The notes under the pieces were generated by a model. The model ran no database searches. It worked only from the letters and a program-made list of their open reading frames with translations, and was not told the origin of the DNA. A stretch of DNA of 64,000 bases from Mycogone perniciosa (lineage: Eukaryota; Ascomycota; Sordariomycetes; Hypocreales; Hypocreaceae), in contig JAOALB010000184.1 of the NCBI GenBank assembly GCA_025331125.1, positions 1-64,000 of the forward strand, read 5' to 3'. Positions 33,181 through 46,115 of the stretch are shown here, piece after piece (position 1 is the first letter of the stretch; each line of letters begins with the position of its first letter). The translations under genes and the position numbers were made by a program.

Positions 33181-36175
33181 AGACCGATCAAGTCCATAAA
33201 AATCTGTCCCCGACTAGAGAGGATCCGCCTTACCGAACTGAGGACAACACCGAGGATAACACTGGGGATTCGTTGAAGCATGTGCAGAAACTTTGGAAGA
33301 AGGCATTCAGCAACCCCAAAGATGACAACCCTACATTGATGAAGAAATTCAAGGAGCTCATGACGGAGGTAAATGATCCAGACCCTTCAAAAGCGATGGA
33401 TCTCAATACAGAGGAAGATTGGAATCCCATGGAGACATTCGTGTCCAACCAGCTCTCCCAGCCAACGAATCCAGCGAAAGCGAAAATTCTCGATAGGCTG
33501 GGCTAGTCGCTTTAGGTACTTCGAGGAATCATGAAGGTGGTTAATAAGCCCATGAAGCTTGTGCCTCAAGCTGCTGTGCCCTGGACAGGTGTGAATGTTG
33601 CTGTCAAAATATATTAATTTGACTACCACAATATCACTGCATCCAGACAACTGATCTAGTACAAGCTAATCTCAAATCCTATTTTGGTACGTAAAGCTCA
33701 TCTAGATGGGCACAAAGGTATTGTTGGCAAACTAACTTGGTATCGGGATATTGCGGTATATCTCTTTTGAAGTTACGAGGAGGAACCCGCTATCTCGCAG
33801 CTGCAAGCCCAGCCCAAAATAAACATGTTGGGCCTGGTCCAGAAGCATTTCTCTAATCAAATTCAAAGTATATTGCTCCTACACAGAAATAGAGTTTTTG
33901 CTGCACTTCGCGGAGCTGTCAAGTTCGATGACTGGGAATAGACTGTAAAGGAGATTGGGGATGCTGAGACTGAACTAGACTGGAAGATTGAACAATTTGA
34001 AAAGAGAAAGGAAAGAGAAGAGCCAAAGAAGTCTAAAATGGCCAAAAATCAAAACATATGCCTCCATGTCCTGGAAGTTCCCGACCCAAAAGATGACAAA
34101 AAGCGCATTTTACGGGACAAGAGAGGTCTCATTCCAGGTTGCTCCAATTGGATCCGAGAACAGCCAGGATATGGAGGCTTCCTAGACTGCTTGAATGATC
34201 CTGAAAAGAGAATATTCTGGACTTCGGGTAAACCTCCCAAGGGCAAGACGATACTCCTATGCGACATCATCCAGGGACTCGAGGAAACTCTCAGAAGCCC
34301 CTCGATGTCAAAAGGTCTCACTGAATGATTCGAAAGATCCGGCGTCTGTAGTTGTTATCATCTACATCAAGGAACAGGTAGACGTCCTAAGAAAGGTAAA
34401 TGGGTATCGGGACGAGGAAGGTAATTCTGAGGACACTTTCCTCTAGGTTGCCTTGGCTTGCAAAGAGCTTAGGGATCCTGATACTGACAGAAATGCTCTT
34501 GAGGTCCTCAATGTCTGCCTCAGGCCACGATCTATTACAATCGAGGAATTTCTACTCCTGGTAAAATCGTGGCAGAGACCCAACCTGTTCAAAGAGACTG
34601 GATATCTAAAGCAGATGGCTAAGAAGTGCGGCTACTTGTTCACAATTTCACTCTCTGATGATACAATATTATTCTCTGATGTCGTGGTCAACTTTGAGCA
34701 CAAATCAGCAAAGGACCAGCTACTTGCCTAACTTCCGTCTGTCTCACTTTAGGACGAACACAAATTGCAGGACCTTTCAGAACTAGTTTGGGATATACCG
34801 AGTTGCTTCTTGGGTGACAGTGCATTACTTGCCTCGGCTTCAGATGAAATCAGAAAGTCGATTCGGATATGGCGTACCGAAACAGGGCGCTGTGAGAAAG
34901 AAATCTCATGGAAAGACGAAACGAGTGTGGAGTCATTAGTGTCTTTCCCAAGCGATCCATCAAAACTACGCTCGGCCTCTTGCAGCGGCACAGGCAACAT
35001 TTTAGACTTGGATCCCACCAAGGGTGTTTTCAACTTCAGGAATAGTCTCTACAAGCATGCAAGGATCGCAGTTTCCGTAAATAGTGATATTATAGCAATC
35101 ATCACTGAATCCAAGGAAGTTCATATATGGACACTCAGCACCAAGACACAGATTCAAGAAGAAGGAAACGACTTTACAGAGCCATTAGTCTCCCAGGATA
35201 ATAAATTCCTTGCAATCGCGACATATCGATACCAGATTTTGATCTGGGGTATTTCCTCAAGCAGATGAAGCTAGACGGCCATTCGGACTTCATAATATCG
35301 ATAGCCTTCTCATCTGATAGTCAGTTTCTGGCTTCAAAAACAGGTGATAGTGGTTATAGTATCGAAGATACCAAGATCTGGGATGTCAACGCAACGAATC
35401 TTGAATTGATAGAAGGATTTGAGCACGAGAATAGCATTAAAAGCAATGTCTCATCTATGTCTTTTTCTAAGGACGGAATATGGCTCGCTATTGTCTCAGA
35501 CGAGTTAGGAATTGACTTCTGGAGCCTTTCGGGGGGTTTGTGCGAACGCTCAAATCTGAGAAACATGAGAAGTAGCTTTTTCTCATGGGATGGCACAAAA
35601 ATCGCATTTAGCACCTTGCTTGGCATCTTGGGAATCTTCTCTATCTCACCAGACTCACCAATACCTGACTGTATATACAATTAAAAGAGGGGTATAACTG
35701 TGACCTCATTATCCTTTTGGAAAGATGACACGCTGCCGTCCTAGTGCGCTCTATGCAGATCTGATGTTGAAAAGAGTATATACTGTGAAGTACAGCTACC
35801 AAAACGGACTCGACATTACGGCAACGAGTCCAAGATTTGTGCTGTTGACTTTTGTGGGAATGAACAACACGTCTCCATCGCGGAGGATGGCGATGTCGGG
35901 ATGTGGAATATAATGACGGGCTGCTATCTGAAGGAATTCAGTACCCATTCCCCTCATAGAGTTGACGGCATGGTTAGCCCCGCTGTCGATGTGATACACT
36001 TTCAAGGCTCAGCACAACTCATTTCCACCTCGGAAGCGGAAGATTGGAAGCTACAGTTGGTGGTGGTGAGGCGCATCTCCGAGGAGGCAAGGTTCTTTCC
36101 GATGCAGTCGCGGGAGCTGAATCTAAAGGGCCTGAAGACGGCGCGGCTGTCGTCCTTGAACATGAGATTGTAGTA
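33180..36175 (+). pseudogene. Decayed NACHT-WD40 (STAND/NLR-like) gene
   Basis: Pieces of one NLR-like gene appear in the right order on the plus strand but in changing frames separated by stops. At 33230-33615 there is an N-terminal NACHT-associated (NWD2-like) domain, with LWKKAFSNPKDDNPTLMKKF and later PQAAVPWTGVNVAVK. At 34040-34330 the NACHT start is present, with a Walker A-like GKPPKGKT at about 34227-34250. Around 34450-34730 is the helical region after NACHT. From 34765 to 36175 there are WD40 blades (KSIRIWRTETGRCEK, VHIWTLSTK, FWSLSGG, VGMWNIMTG). At least five breaks are needed to connect them, more than introns could explain. Such genes recognise non-self in hyphal incompatibility. 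This copy is dead or badly eroded. Confidence 0.78.
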
Positions 36176-39142
36176 AGGACGTGACTCGGGGAACCAGCGC
36201 TCGGGATAGAAGGTGGACGATTGGTAGGGAGTGGATGGTGGAGCTTGTCTTTCGAGTCATATTATCCCAACAACCCAGCATAGCGCCCACAGGCTGAAGA
36301 ATGGTATCTTTTTGACTTTGCCTTCAAGATGACTCGGTGGAGTGTGGTAGCTGCGGTTGAGAGTACGTTCTGGCTTACACCACAATATATGCTGAGCTAG
36401 ATGATTCAAACTAAGACCAATTTACATCCAATCTAAAATTCGGTCCGAAATAATTGATGAGTGGGATTGCCATGACTCAGTGGTGTCAGGGGGCCGGTAT
36501 CATGTGACCCGAATCACGGATAAAAGGGCCGTCTTCGGCTTCAGAGATCTGTCTGCTCGTCCTAAATAGGTAACTGTAAGACCTTCACTCTCCTGTACAC
36601 CACAATCTTAGAAATTGGTCATCGTGATGCTGATGGGCCGCATCATTCTGCCGTGTTTTTGGATGGTTTAATATATCCGACTTGCTCTAGTTGTCTGGTA
36701 GATGGTGGATTGAATAATATGCTCAGATTACGCGCGCTGACCTGATGTAACCCTATCTGGGAGCGCAAACAGTCATTGCCCGTGGCGTTTTATTACTGGA
36801 AGGTGAATAATAATTCAGTGCTTACGGAGTACTCCGTACTCCGTGCTAGTATGAGGCAAGGCCTCCATAGGCTTCCAGAGCAATTCCGCCGCGACGATGC
36901 AACTTCGCGAGGAGGCACCGCATCAGCGTTGCAAAAGATGTGAGGCCAAACTTGAGACCCTCTGGCTTGAACATGAGCTGTGATGCATAAACCGTTCGCG
37001 CCGAGTGCAAGCCCACTTGCAGACCTGTCCCGATCAGCGCATAATTTAAGCCACTGGGCGGCATCAAAAATCATTATTAGTAATGTTTCCAGTTTGACAT
37101 TTTGACAGCAGTTGACGCGATGCTGCACATATATGAGTTCATGCATGCATCTTGAAAAAAATATGGGAACTACAGAACACATTAGTCACTGTCTAAGAGA
37201 ACATATCCATTACGGATGCAACCCGTCTCCCTGCATTTTGCATTGGGAATGATCCGCGGCCATAAGCCGCCGCAGAGTCTCACTAGAGACTCCATTGAAC
37301 CGGTTATTGCGTGGGAAATAGGCTGTGTGGATAGCTTCAATTTCCACCTTGTGGAGATTGCTTATACCAAATGTGTGTGCGTGGAAGTTTCATACAGGAT
37401 GGCAAGAGTGTCTTTTTTGTTTATACGTGAATTACCCGTACTCGTACTGAAAGCCGACAACGGCCATTATCAACTGATGAGTTCCACGCGAGCGGATTTT
37501 TCTTTGTATCTTATCAAAAAAGGGTATGATAATGAGGACATGGATCAAACTCCTTTGTATCAGGTACTACGCTAATGCGCGGCGATTCAACTTCAGCCTG
37601 CCCTAGCAACCTAGCACGCATGAATCTCAGGTACTTCTACTCCGTATATAAGAATAGCAGTAGGAGCCATGAGAGTCAAGTGTCTAGAGGCAGATTACAA
37701 GATGTTTAGTCATCTGACTTATGGTTGGTCTACGGAGTAGATAGTGATTTGCGCTTATTTCGGTACTGAACTACTAGTGAAATGGAGAGTTCATCTATCA
37801 GTACAATTTATTGAAAGATAAAGAGGGTGTTGCAATTTATGTTACATTGAGCGGGGCTTCACAGGCCTCTGGTGATGTACGAGTAGTACTAGTATGTATG
37901 GAGCACTCGAAAGGTCATCATGGGGTTTCCAACAGGAGCTAGTTGTATGGGATGCATTCCACTGAACTACCTACTAATACCACCACTGCTCCGTTCTCCG
38001 GAAATAGAAGACAAAACGGAGTACTCCGGAGAGGCTGCTTCCGAAGTTTACAATAAGCTTCGGACTTACCTATAGACTCCCTTTAAATGGACCGGTAGCG
38101 GCTGAGACGGTGTTCAGCCAAGCTTTTGAGCGGGCAATCCTAAGGGGCTATTTGCTGTCTGTGGATTAGCTGGACAAGCTTGACCCATATTATGACGCCG
38201 TTTGTCCCAACAAGGCGAGGCGAGAACCTCGTAAACGGAGGCTTCATGCAGCTAGATGAAAATTTTTTATCTGATCATCTTATCAATCAATATATCTACC
38301 GTGAAAGCGGGAATAAAAATTGCACGAATCTGGACCCGGGCGGTATATCCTGATTAGGGCTAGTTCTCGTATTGAACAGCTCCTGCGACGGTACTGTGTA
38401 GTGTCTTCACCAACCCGCAACAGCCATTATCAATAATAATTGACGACGGCTACAGCACAGTCATCAGCTCACATAAGAGAAACAAGTTGCCATTTACAAA
38501 TTAGCTGTGTCATTTCGGGCGTACTCATAGTAGTAGTATCCAGAGAAGATACTACAGACATGTATAAGCATAAGCACTGAGTATGTACATATAATCTAGG
38601 GCTTATTTACTGATTAGTCTGCCTCCACAATGTAACCCACAACCACTGGAGCCTGCGGAATTGGAAGCTGGATATTAGATGGCCCGAGCAGGTCATGCCA
38701 TATGGATTGGGATAGATACAATCTTCCTACATCGGCTGGTTTGATACATATGTACCCACCACGCTAACTCTGGAGAATGTGTCTCCAATGTTGCCCCGAA
38801 TCCGACTGCAAAGTGAACGTTGGTCCGAACTAGATGGGCATTTTCGCCTAGCGTAGAAGGTAATCTGCGAACGATGAAGCATTGTTCGGTCAATGAGCGG
38901 AGCAATATGTAGTACAGAGTACTATGCCATGATATCTTCCGAATTCACTCCACCCCGATCCTCCATTCCCACCGAGTTCTTCCCCATCAAGTGGATACTG
39001 ATGTCTAGTGTTCTTTATCAGATTTTTTTTCATGACTCTTTATCTGATTTCCCATAATATAACATGCCCCCCGTAGCGCGCCTCTTTCCTTGTTTGCCCA
39101 TGTAGTAGTACCAGGATTCCGGCGCTCCTCAGACTGGCAAGC
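36176..39142. other. Long intergenic region, no supported gene
   Basis: Almost 3 kb. A 119-codon plus-strand frame at 37216-37575 ends with a segment faintly like an ankyrin unit (SLYLIKKGYDNEDMDQTPLY) but shows nothing else, so I do not call it. TACGGAGTA-type motifs occur near 36823-36843 (tripled), 37642, 37729 and 38016. Confidence 0.5.
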
Positions 39143-41659
39143 ATGCGGCTGTTCATCTCACACCTGCTCTGCCTGCTCTTCGCGGCTTGTGCTCTCGCAG
39201 CCAAGCCTCTTGGAAAGGAAGTTTGTGTTGCTTCCTGTTATTATACCCTTCTCAAGATAAAATATGCCGCCTCAAATGCAACCGACCAGACTGCGTGTAC
39301 ACACCCTCAGCGCATAAAGTCCATATTCCTTTGTACGCGCCAGCACTGCCAGGAGGATGATCTGGTCCCTGGACTCGGATGGCTGGGTACCAATTGCAAG
39401 GGCTCGAAGAAGTTGGTGAGCTTGGCTAAATACCATGAAGCCACTGACAATGCTACTGCCAAGTACATTTCCAGCCTTCCGACTGTCGATTCAGTGGATA
39501 AGGCGGTTGTTAAGGGCTTGGCTTTGCCTTCGGAGAAGTCCTGGTCTCTCATCTACCGATCTGTGTTCAACTATGCCGATGTGTTAATATACCACAGCAA
39601 CATTAGGTATTGATCCCCTTGGACATACGCTTTGATCTGCTATACTAATATCCATCACTCTAGATGGATTCAATATGGGTACTGGGGACTTGTGCTACTG
39701 GTTGGCATCGGCAACTATGCCATCTCATTTATTCCCCGAAAACGTTCGACTCAGTCTTCTGGAACCGCGGAGGGAAAGAAGCCAAATGGAGTCACGAAGC
39801 TCAAGGCATGGATGAACGGCAACCTCCTGATGGCACCGACCTTCTCCTACCATCATCATCAGCCGTTGGGTTGGTTTACTATTCCCCTAAGGCTCCAGTC
39901 CCTCGTCATCTTGGGCTATATCATCCTTCACATCGTCTTGCTTTCAGTGCATTATACAATCATTGAGAACAGCTATTAGTACGTGCAATTGTTACATGTG
40001 ACAACTTACGAACATCATACTAACATTTGTCTAAAATAGTTATAAAACTATCACGGGCCAGACACTCCGAATATTCTCTGATCGATTAGGAATCCTTATG
40101 TCAGCCTCCATGCCATGGATCTTTGTATTTGGAGGAAGAAATAATATCCTGGCTTACGTGACTGGATGGAGTTACCGAACTTTTAATCTCTTCCACCGCT
40201 GGGTTTCCATCGTCTTGGTAGTGGAAGGCATCATCCATGGCGTCTCATTTTCAGCATACTACGTCAATGGTACATTATACTCCCTTCTGCTTGGTGTACT
40301 ACACACAATGCTTACCCAGGTCTATAGAACAAGGCTGGGACGGCTATCGGAACGAATTAGCCAACGACGAAACCTTCCTGTACGGACTTATAGTAAGTTA
40401 CAATTCCATTACCCAAGATTACGTTTTACTAACAGAAAGGTAGATGGTCATAGCAACAAGCTTAGCAGTTGCTCTTGCTCTCGGCCCTGTGCGAAAACAT
40501 ATCTATGAGTTTTTCAAGGCCACACATATTATCCTGGCAGCTATTTTTCTTGCCGCTCTTTACGAGTATGTTCCTCCACCAAATCAGACCTCTCTTCTAG
40601 CACCATTGCCCATCATACATTGAGAATCTGTAACTAAGCTTTTTTTTCAGGCATGTCAAGGACCAGTTTTCGGGCATGTACATGGTTTGGGCATATGCCA
40701 GCATCGGAATTTGGGGTGGTGACTACGTTTTGCGACTACTTCGTCTTGTCCTCATGAACTACAAGTCGTTTGTTGGCAAGGAAACCCTGGCACTAGCCAG
40801 CTTCAGCGAGGAAACTGGAATGATACGATTGCAGGTGCATCCGTCCATGATTTCTGCCCATCAAACCCCTGGAACATACTACTTCCTCTACTTCCCTAGC
40901 TGGCGATTCTGGGAGACCCATCCTTTCACCTTGGCTGGAAGGTCCGTGGATGACATTTCGCCTTGCCCAAGTGACCAGGAGACTAGCACGGAAAGCAAAA
41001 CACCCTCAGTAGGAAGCGCTGAATTGACTACCAACCAAGGCAAGCCTTACCTGACATTTATGATCCGACCCAGAGATGGAATGACCCGAAGACTGCGAGA
41101 TAAATTGAAGGGCTCATCCGGACAGCAACGGATTCGGGTTCTGCTTGAGGGTCCATACGGCTCACCCGCTCTTCTTAACCATTTCGACAATATTCTCTTC
41201 ATTGCTGGTGGCAGTGGTATCACAGCTGTGCTGCCCTACCTGCGCAGGTTCTGTGAGGAACAATCCAACTCTAGCTCCACTCCTAACATCCAGCTGGCTT
41301 GGATTGCGCGAGAAAAGGGCTTTGTTCAGGATGTTCTGGCCAACGACCTAAGAAAAACCGAAGCCGCTGGCTTGGCGACGACGAAGCTCAACATGGAATT
41401 CTTTCTCACACCAGACGAGCCTACCTCAATATCAAAAACTGAGGAGGCAGGCAATGGGGCAAGCGATACCAGGTTCAAGCGAGGAAGACCAGAAATCAGC
41501 ACCCTTGTGGATGACTTCGTGTCTCGAAGGACCGGACGGACAGCCGTTTTCGTTTGTGGCCCGGCAGAACTGGCAGACAAGACACGTTTGGCTGTGATCA
41601 AACATGCGAAGAAGGGCGAAGGAGACGTTGAGTTATTTGAGGAAATGTTTTGCTGGTAA
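39143..41659 (+). CDS. Ferric-chelate reductase (FRE family)
   Basis: Six exons (39143-39606, 39664-39978, 40040-40269, 40328-40392, 40444-40565, 40651-41659) give 734 residues, all junctions in phase. A signal peptide (1-19) precedes a Cys-containing extracellular segment. The transmembrane ferric reductase domain follows, with haem-ligand region residues in FNLFHRWVS, VEGIIHGV, PVRKHIYEFFKATH, and GGRNNILAYVTGWSY. The cytosolic flavin reductase part has the FAD motif HPFTLAG, the NADPH-binding GGSGITAVLPYL and the C-terminal FVCGPAEL. The enzyme moves electrons from NADPH across the plasma membrane to reduce Fe(III) or Cu(II) before uptake. Expression is probably iron-repressed in line with the family, though I could not single out a GATA-type site. 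Confidence 0.93.
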
Positions 41660-41998
41660 ATGACGAAACGATAAAAGAGCTAATGCCATAGATAGAGCTA
41701 GGCTCGGCTCAAATGTTAGTATAAATAAACAATTTTAAAGAAGATGCAATTGAGTGAATGTTGTATGGCCTATTGTCCAACTTCACATATGTGTTGTGTA
41801 TATTCCTTCCAATGCTACAGCTAACCCTGATTGCTATAAGTTACCCATGTTACGACAGATGACTCGATTGCCTTGACGGCTGCGCTGGGTCGACGGTTGG
41901 GATTATTTTCAGCTCAAATGCAGTATCGCTTGTTTGCTGAAGAGATTCTTATTCTCATAAAATATGCCTAGAAGATAGGATCAGGTATGTCCTATCCA

Positions 41999-44900
41999 TC
42001 AAAGCTTTCTACACAGCATAGTTCCCACATCGGCAATCAGTTCAATCCATCTCTCCTGGTCAAGCCGATCCTTCTCCTCCACTTTCTTACCAAACACCTC
42101 CCATACCTCAATGAACTTGTAATTACTGGCCTCTGTTGTCCCGATATCCTTGAATGCCCTAATCATGTTTTCATGCTTCTTGAGGGCTTGGAAATCGCGT
42201 CGCGCCTTTTGTTTCTCCTGGTCGGTAGCCAGCAACATCCGGACCTGCACGCAGTAGAGAATCAGACCTGCTAGACCTGCAGCTAGGGCCGTTGAGACAG
42301 AGGAGCCGGTCACTTCCTTAACATCTGTGATGCTGCTTGTTGGTCCGTTATCCAATTCGACTCGGGTGCCGGGGAATGTGAAGTTGATGTTGCTGAGACT
42401 GCCAACCCAATCATCAGCGGCACCTGATGCCTTGGCTGCACCGATGGTGAAAATCTTGGATGTTGCCTTGGCCGGGTATGTTGCGTTTTGCTTTGCTCCT
42501 TTGTCGCTAGCTGAGCAAAACATGAGGATGTCGGCGTTGGCAGCTTCAATAATCGCGCCCTCGAGGCACCGTCTCTCCTCCTCATCCTCTGGTGGATCGA
42601 TAGTCCAGGACATGGAGATAATGTGAGCTTTCTTTCTCACTGCTGCGCGAATAGCCTGCAACTGCCGTGTCAGATAGCACTTCTTAGGGAGGGGCAAACA
42701 AATTCGTGACATACCTGTGCAGCGCTTTTGGCAGTGATTTGCCGACCGGAATCCTCTGAAGGATGATCTTCCAGCCTCAAGACATAGAACTGTGCCCGAG
42801 GGCATAGGAGATGAATCTGTCTCGCCATGACGGTTCCATGTCCAGTGCTGGAGACATAATACGGAGCGTTCAAGTTATGTTCCTCATCACGGGTGCAGAA
42901 TGTTCGTCCGCCAATGAAGGTGTACTCGAGGTCCTTGACATCCACACCATCATCGATGAGAGCGATCTTGATAGGCTCGTCAATTCTCTCGTCAATCTTT
43001 TGGCCATCGTAGTATCTTTCGGCGTCAAAGAGCAGCTTTCGGAACTCCTTCATGCACTGAATCCACTCGTGCTTGGTAGAGTGCTCGCCCTGGTCTCCGT
43101 CGGCGTGGGCGGCATTGATATCCGCCAGTTCTCGCTGGATGAGTGGTCCTTCTTTATAAATGGTAACTTCGGGGTATAGCTTTTTCATGCGGTCATAAAA
43201 CTCGTCGACATATTGCTGCGTGCGGGCTCTTGATTCGAGGCCCTACCACAAACAAACCCCGAGTTAAATCTTCCTCATCTCATTGTGACAAGGTCACCAC
43301 ATCAGACAGAGGTGAGCACATACCTGTTGAACATGAAGGTAAACTGTCCTCAGTTCCCTCAATCTCTTTAAACCCCCTTCTTCACTCCAACCCCGAAGCA
43401 CGGCATTATTCCCGCTCCAATACAAGTGCACTTCGCGCACCTTGGACGCAACCCTATAAATCACCTCGGAGCAGATATCAGGCTTCTTCCAATCCCAGAT
43501 CTCAACATCCATTAGCTTTAGTGCGTCTTCAATAGCTTCATCGCTATGTCCTGGCGTGGCAGAGTCATCAATGATGACCTTTAGAATTGTTTTCACACCC
43601 TTCTTGCGCAAGCGGTCGAAAATGTAACACAGGTCGCGTCGGCCATCACCGTCTGGTCTAGTGGAACGCGTGCCACCAGTCCGGGACCGTTTGGTGTTTG
43701 CAGCGTTCATATTCACCTCGACGCTGAGTCTCGGGATGGCGACATACTGAAGAGTATCCTCAAACTTGAGCTTTGACAAAAGATTCTCTAATCCGCTTTG
43801 CGTTATGTTTCCATGTCCAGATAAGTCAAAGTACAGCTCCAAGTCTGTACGTGGTTAGCATTCAATCCCGGTATGCGCCTGTAACAGCGATGCGCCAATG
43901 TCAACATCCTTACCTGATGTCGTGTGACGACCATACAAGATTTCCATGGCAGTATTGTAGGTCCGAGAGCGTAGGTAGTGTTGCTTGAGAAACCGCTCCA
44001 CACCTTTGACTGTGGCCTCATCAACCCTGGAGGATGAGGACTTGTGGCCACTATCACTGGCCGCTTTTTCGATGTCACCCTTGATGGCTAGCTCCGATTG
44101 ACGTGTTGCCTTCTTTCCTTCATCTGAACGGCCCTGAACAGCCAATGATTCAGATACCACTGGAGAATTGAGGCCTGCTGGCTGCTGTGCTGGACCTCCT
44201 CCATATTTGTTACGGGGGTCTAAATGGGGAACTGCCCGCTTGTCAGGACGGCTTACCCCGTCCGGAGTGTGAATAGAGGGCATAGAAGGTTTGGAAGGTC
44301 TGCCTCCTTTCTGTCCCGGGCCATCGGTATCACCTGGGTTGAGGCGGCTGCGACCGCTGCCCTTTTCACGTTCCCTTTCCTCTTTGGCCTTCTTCTCCTT
44401 CTCCTTTGCTTCCGCCTTTCTGACGCTCTCTTTGTGATGGAGGTATGGCGAAAGACCAGCGTTGTTGAAGTCACCGCCAGTTTGTATGGCCTGATCGCTT
44501 TTGGCGACAATACGCTCGACAATGGATAGGTGATCCTGTTTACACTTTTTATACTCAACGGCAAGATGAAGCGGCGTATTTCCATCGCCATCCTTGGCTG
44601 CTAGCGTGGAGGGATCTGCTCTCTCGATGAGAAGGTCAAGGAATTTGACCCTCTTGTCAATTCCAATATGCAGACAATTCATTCTGTCCACACTGGGGAT
44701 GGCAAGAATGGTGTTGATGCTCGCGTGGGCATCGCACATCCACTGCACCATCCTCTCCCTTTTGGCCTCAACGGCGAGGAACAGTGGTGTGTGGCCGGAC
44801 CGGTCCTGCATTTTGAGAAGATTATCTGGATGTTGGACCAGAAACTTGATGAGCGGCTCCATCTTACTATCCAGCTTTGGCAGAGCCTTCTTATCCATGG

Positions 44901-45210
44901 CAGCCATGATGTGCAATACAGTCGGCTGGCGCGGATCTCCCGTGTTGGAGGCCAGATAATCGCCATCGGCTGCCTTGAAGGACGCATATTGGTCCTTGCG
45001 CGTAAAATCTCTTGTTCCCTCCTGAATCCCCCTGAGGATTTTATCAAGAAGGCTCTTGACTGAGATCTTGCTTTGGCGGTCATCGTATTCTCCTTCCTCC
45101 TCACTTTCAGACTCATCACTTGAGTCATCAGCCTTGACGGAGTCTGCTACATCCTGCTCAGTCTCTACCCCTAAATGCTGGTCCTGGTCATCGTCAGCTT
45201 GATCACTCAT
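41999..45210 (-). CDS. Ankyrin-repeat subtilisin-like serine protease fusion
   Basis: Four minus-strand exons (45210-43914, 43844-43324, 43242-42715, 42655-41999) encode 1000 residues. The N-terminus is acidic (DESESEEEGEYDD). About five ankyrin units follow at about 95-260 (for example SGHTPLFLAVEAKRERMVQWM, DGDGNTPLHLAVE), then a Lys/Glu-rich coil and a disordered Pro/Gly linker. A middle region (about 380-610) has no recognised fold. The C-terminal peptidase S8 domain carries the triad Asp703 (ALIDDGVD), His741 (TGHGT) and Ser901 (GSSVS). The oxyanion-hole Asn is replaced by Asp833 (SASDKG). No signal peptide, so it should act in the cytoplasm. Subtilases occur in fungal NLR-like proteins and in the HET-Q2 protease that cleaves a gasdermin-like partner. 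A cell-death or immune role is inferred from that and from the neighbours. Confidence 0.9.
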
Positions 45211-46115
45211 GGCGAAGGCTTAACTGCATGCGTATTCAGAACACTGAAACAAATGTTGAGAAATCGACTGAGGTGTGGCAAACACAATTGATAGCAAATG
45301 GCGTATGGAGAGGCTGGCCCCAGAATATGGGGAGGGCAGTGGTAATAGTCTACAGTAATAATAGTCATGCATAATAACAGTACGAAGTAGCAATCCATAG
45401 CAATACTAGTCATTTATACATATTAGTTATTAATAGGATTAATGCATGAGGATTATGTATTTGACTATACCTTTATTAAACTAGTTAAGTATGATTTAAA
45501 TGATAATTTTACAATTTTTATAGCTTTTTCTTTAAAATGTAAACTGAAAGCTCCCTCTATTTTGCAGCCCCCTGTTTTAGCAATCATCACGCGCTTGGCA
45601 TTTGAGCGCTCGCTTAGAGCCATCGGTCGTATTCGGCGAGTAGTAACCAATAATGACTTCGACTGACCCCTGGCAGGGTCCCACCGTCTGATGAATCCTT
45701 CGAGAATTGCTTCAAGTACTTCGAAGTCAGTCCTCTGTACTCCGTACTTGGTACTGTGTTTGTCGACTGGTTTCCTCCTACGCGCCATGTCCTACAAACT
45801 TGCGCACTGTGGTCTCGGTCCGTTCCATGCGGAATTATGAGCTCTTGTGATACTACCCTAATGGGGGCATAAATGATGTTACAAGAGGCTGACCAATCTT
45901 CTCCCTCTCCCGCCCTCCTTTGGTCCCAAGACGTGACAATGTGGATAGCGAAGCAATGGGCAGTGTTTCATTCACACGACGATAGTCACCATGGGAGCGA
46001 AGTTATTTAGGATGTGGCTATGCACTGGAGAAGACAAAAGCCCGTCAATACCACCCCTTGACATCGTCTAGCAATCAGCTTACCCCCAGTCAACAATCAC
46101 AAGTGTGTCGCCACG
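45211..46115. promoter_or_regulatory. Divergent intergenic region between subtilase and unknown gene
   Basis: A 905-bp gap between outward-facing starts. It contains an AT-rich patch (about 45430-45545) and a GTACTCCGTAC motif near 45735. A 107-codon antisense frame at 45465-45788 overlaps the AT patch and is not credible. Confidence 0.4.

Noticed and set aside
37216..37575. A 119-codon plus-strand frame with a faint ankyrin-like tail
   Set aside because: Only one short resemblance, no domain context and no convincing promoter or neighbours.
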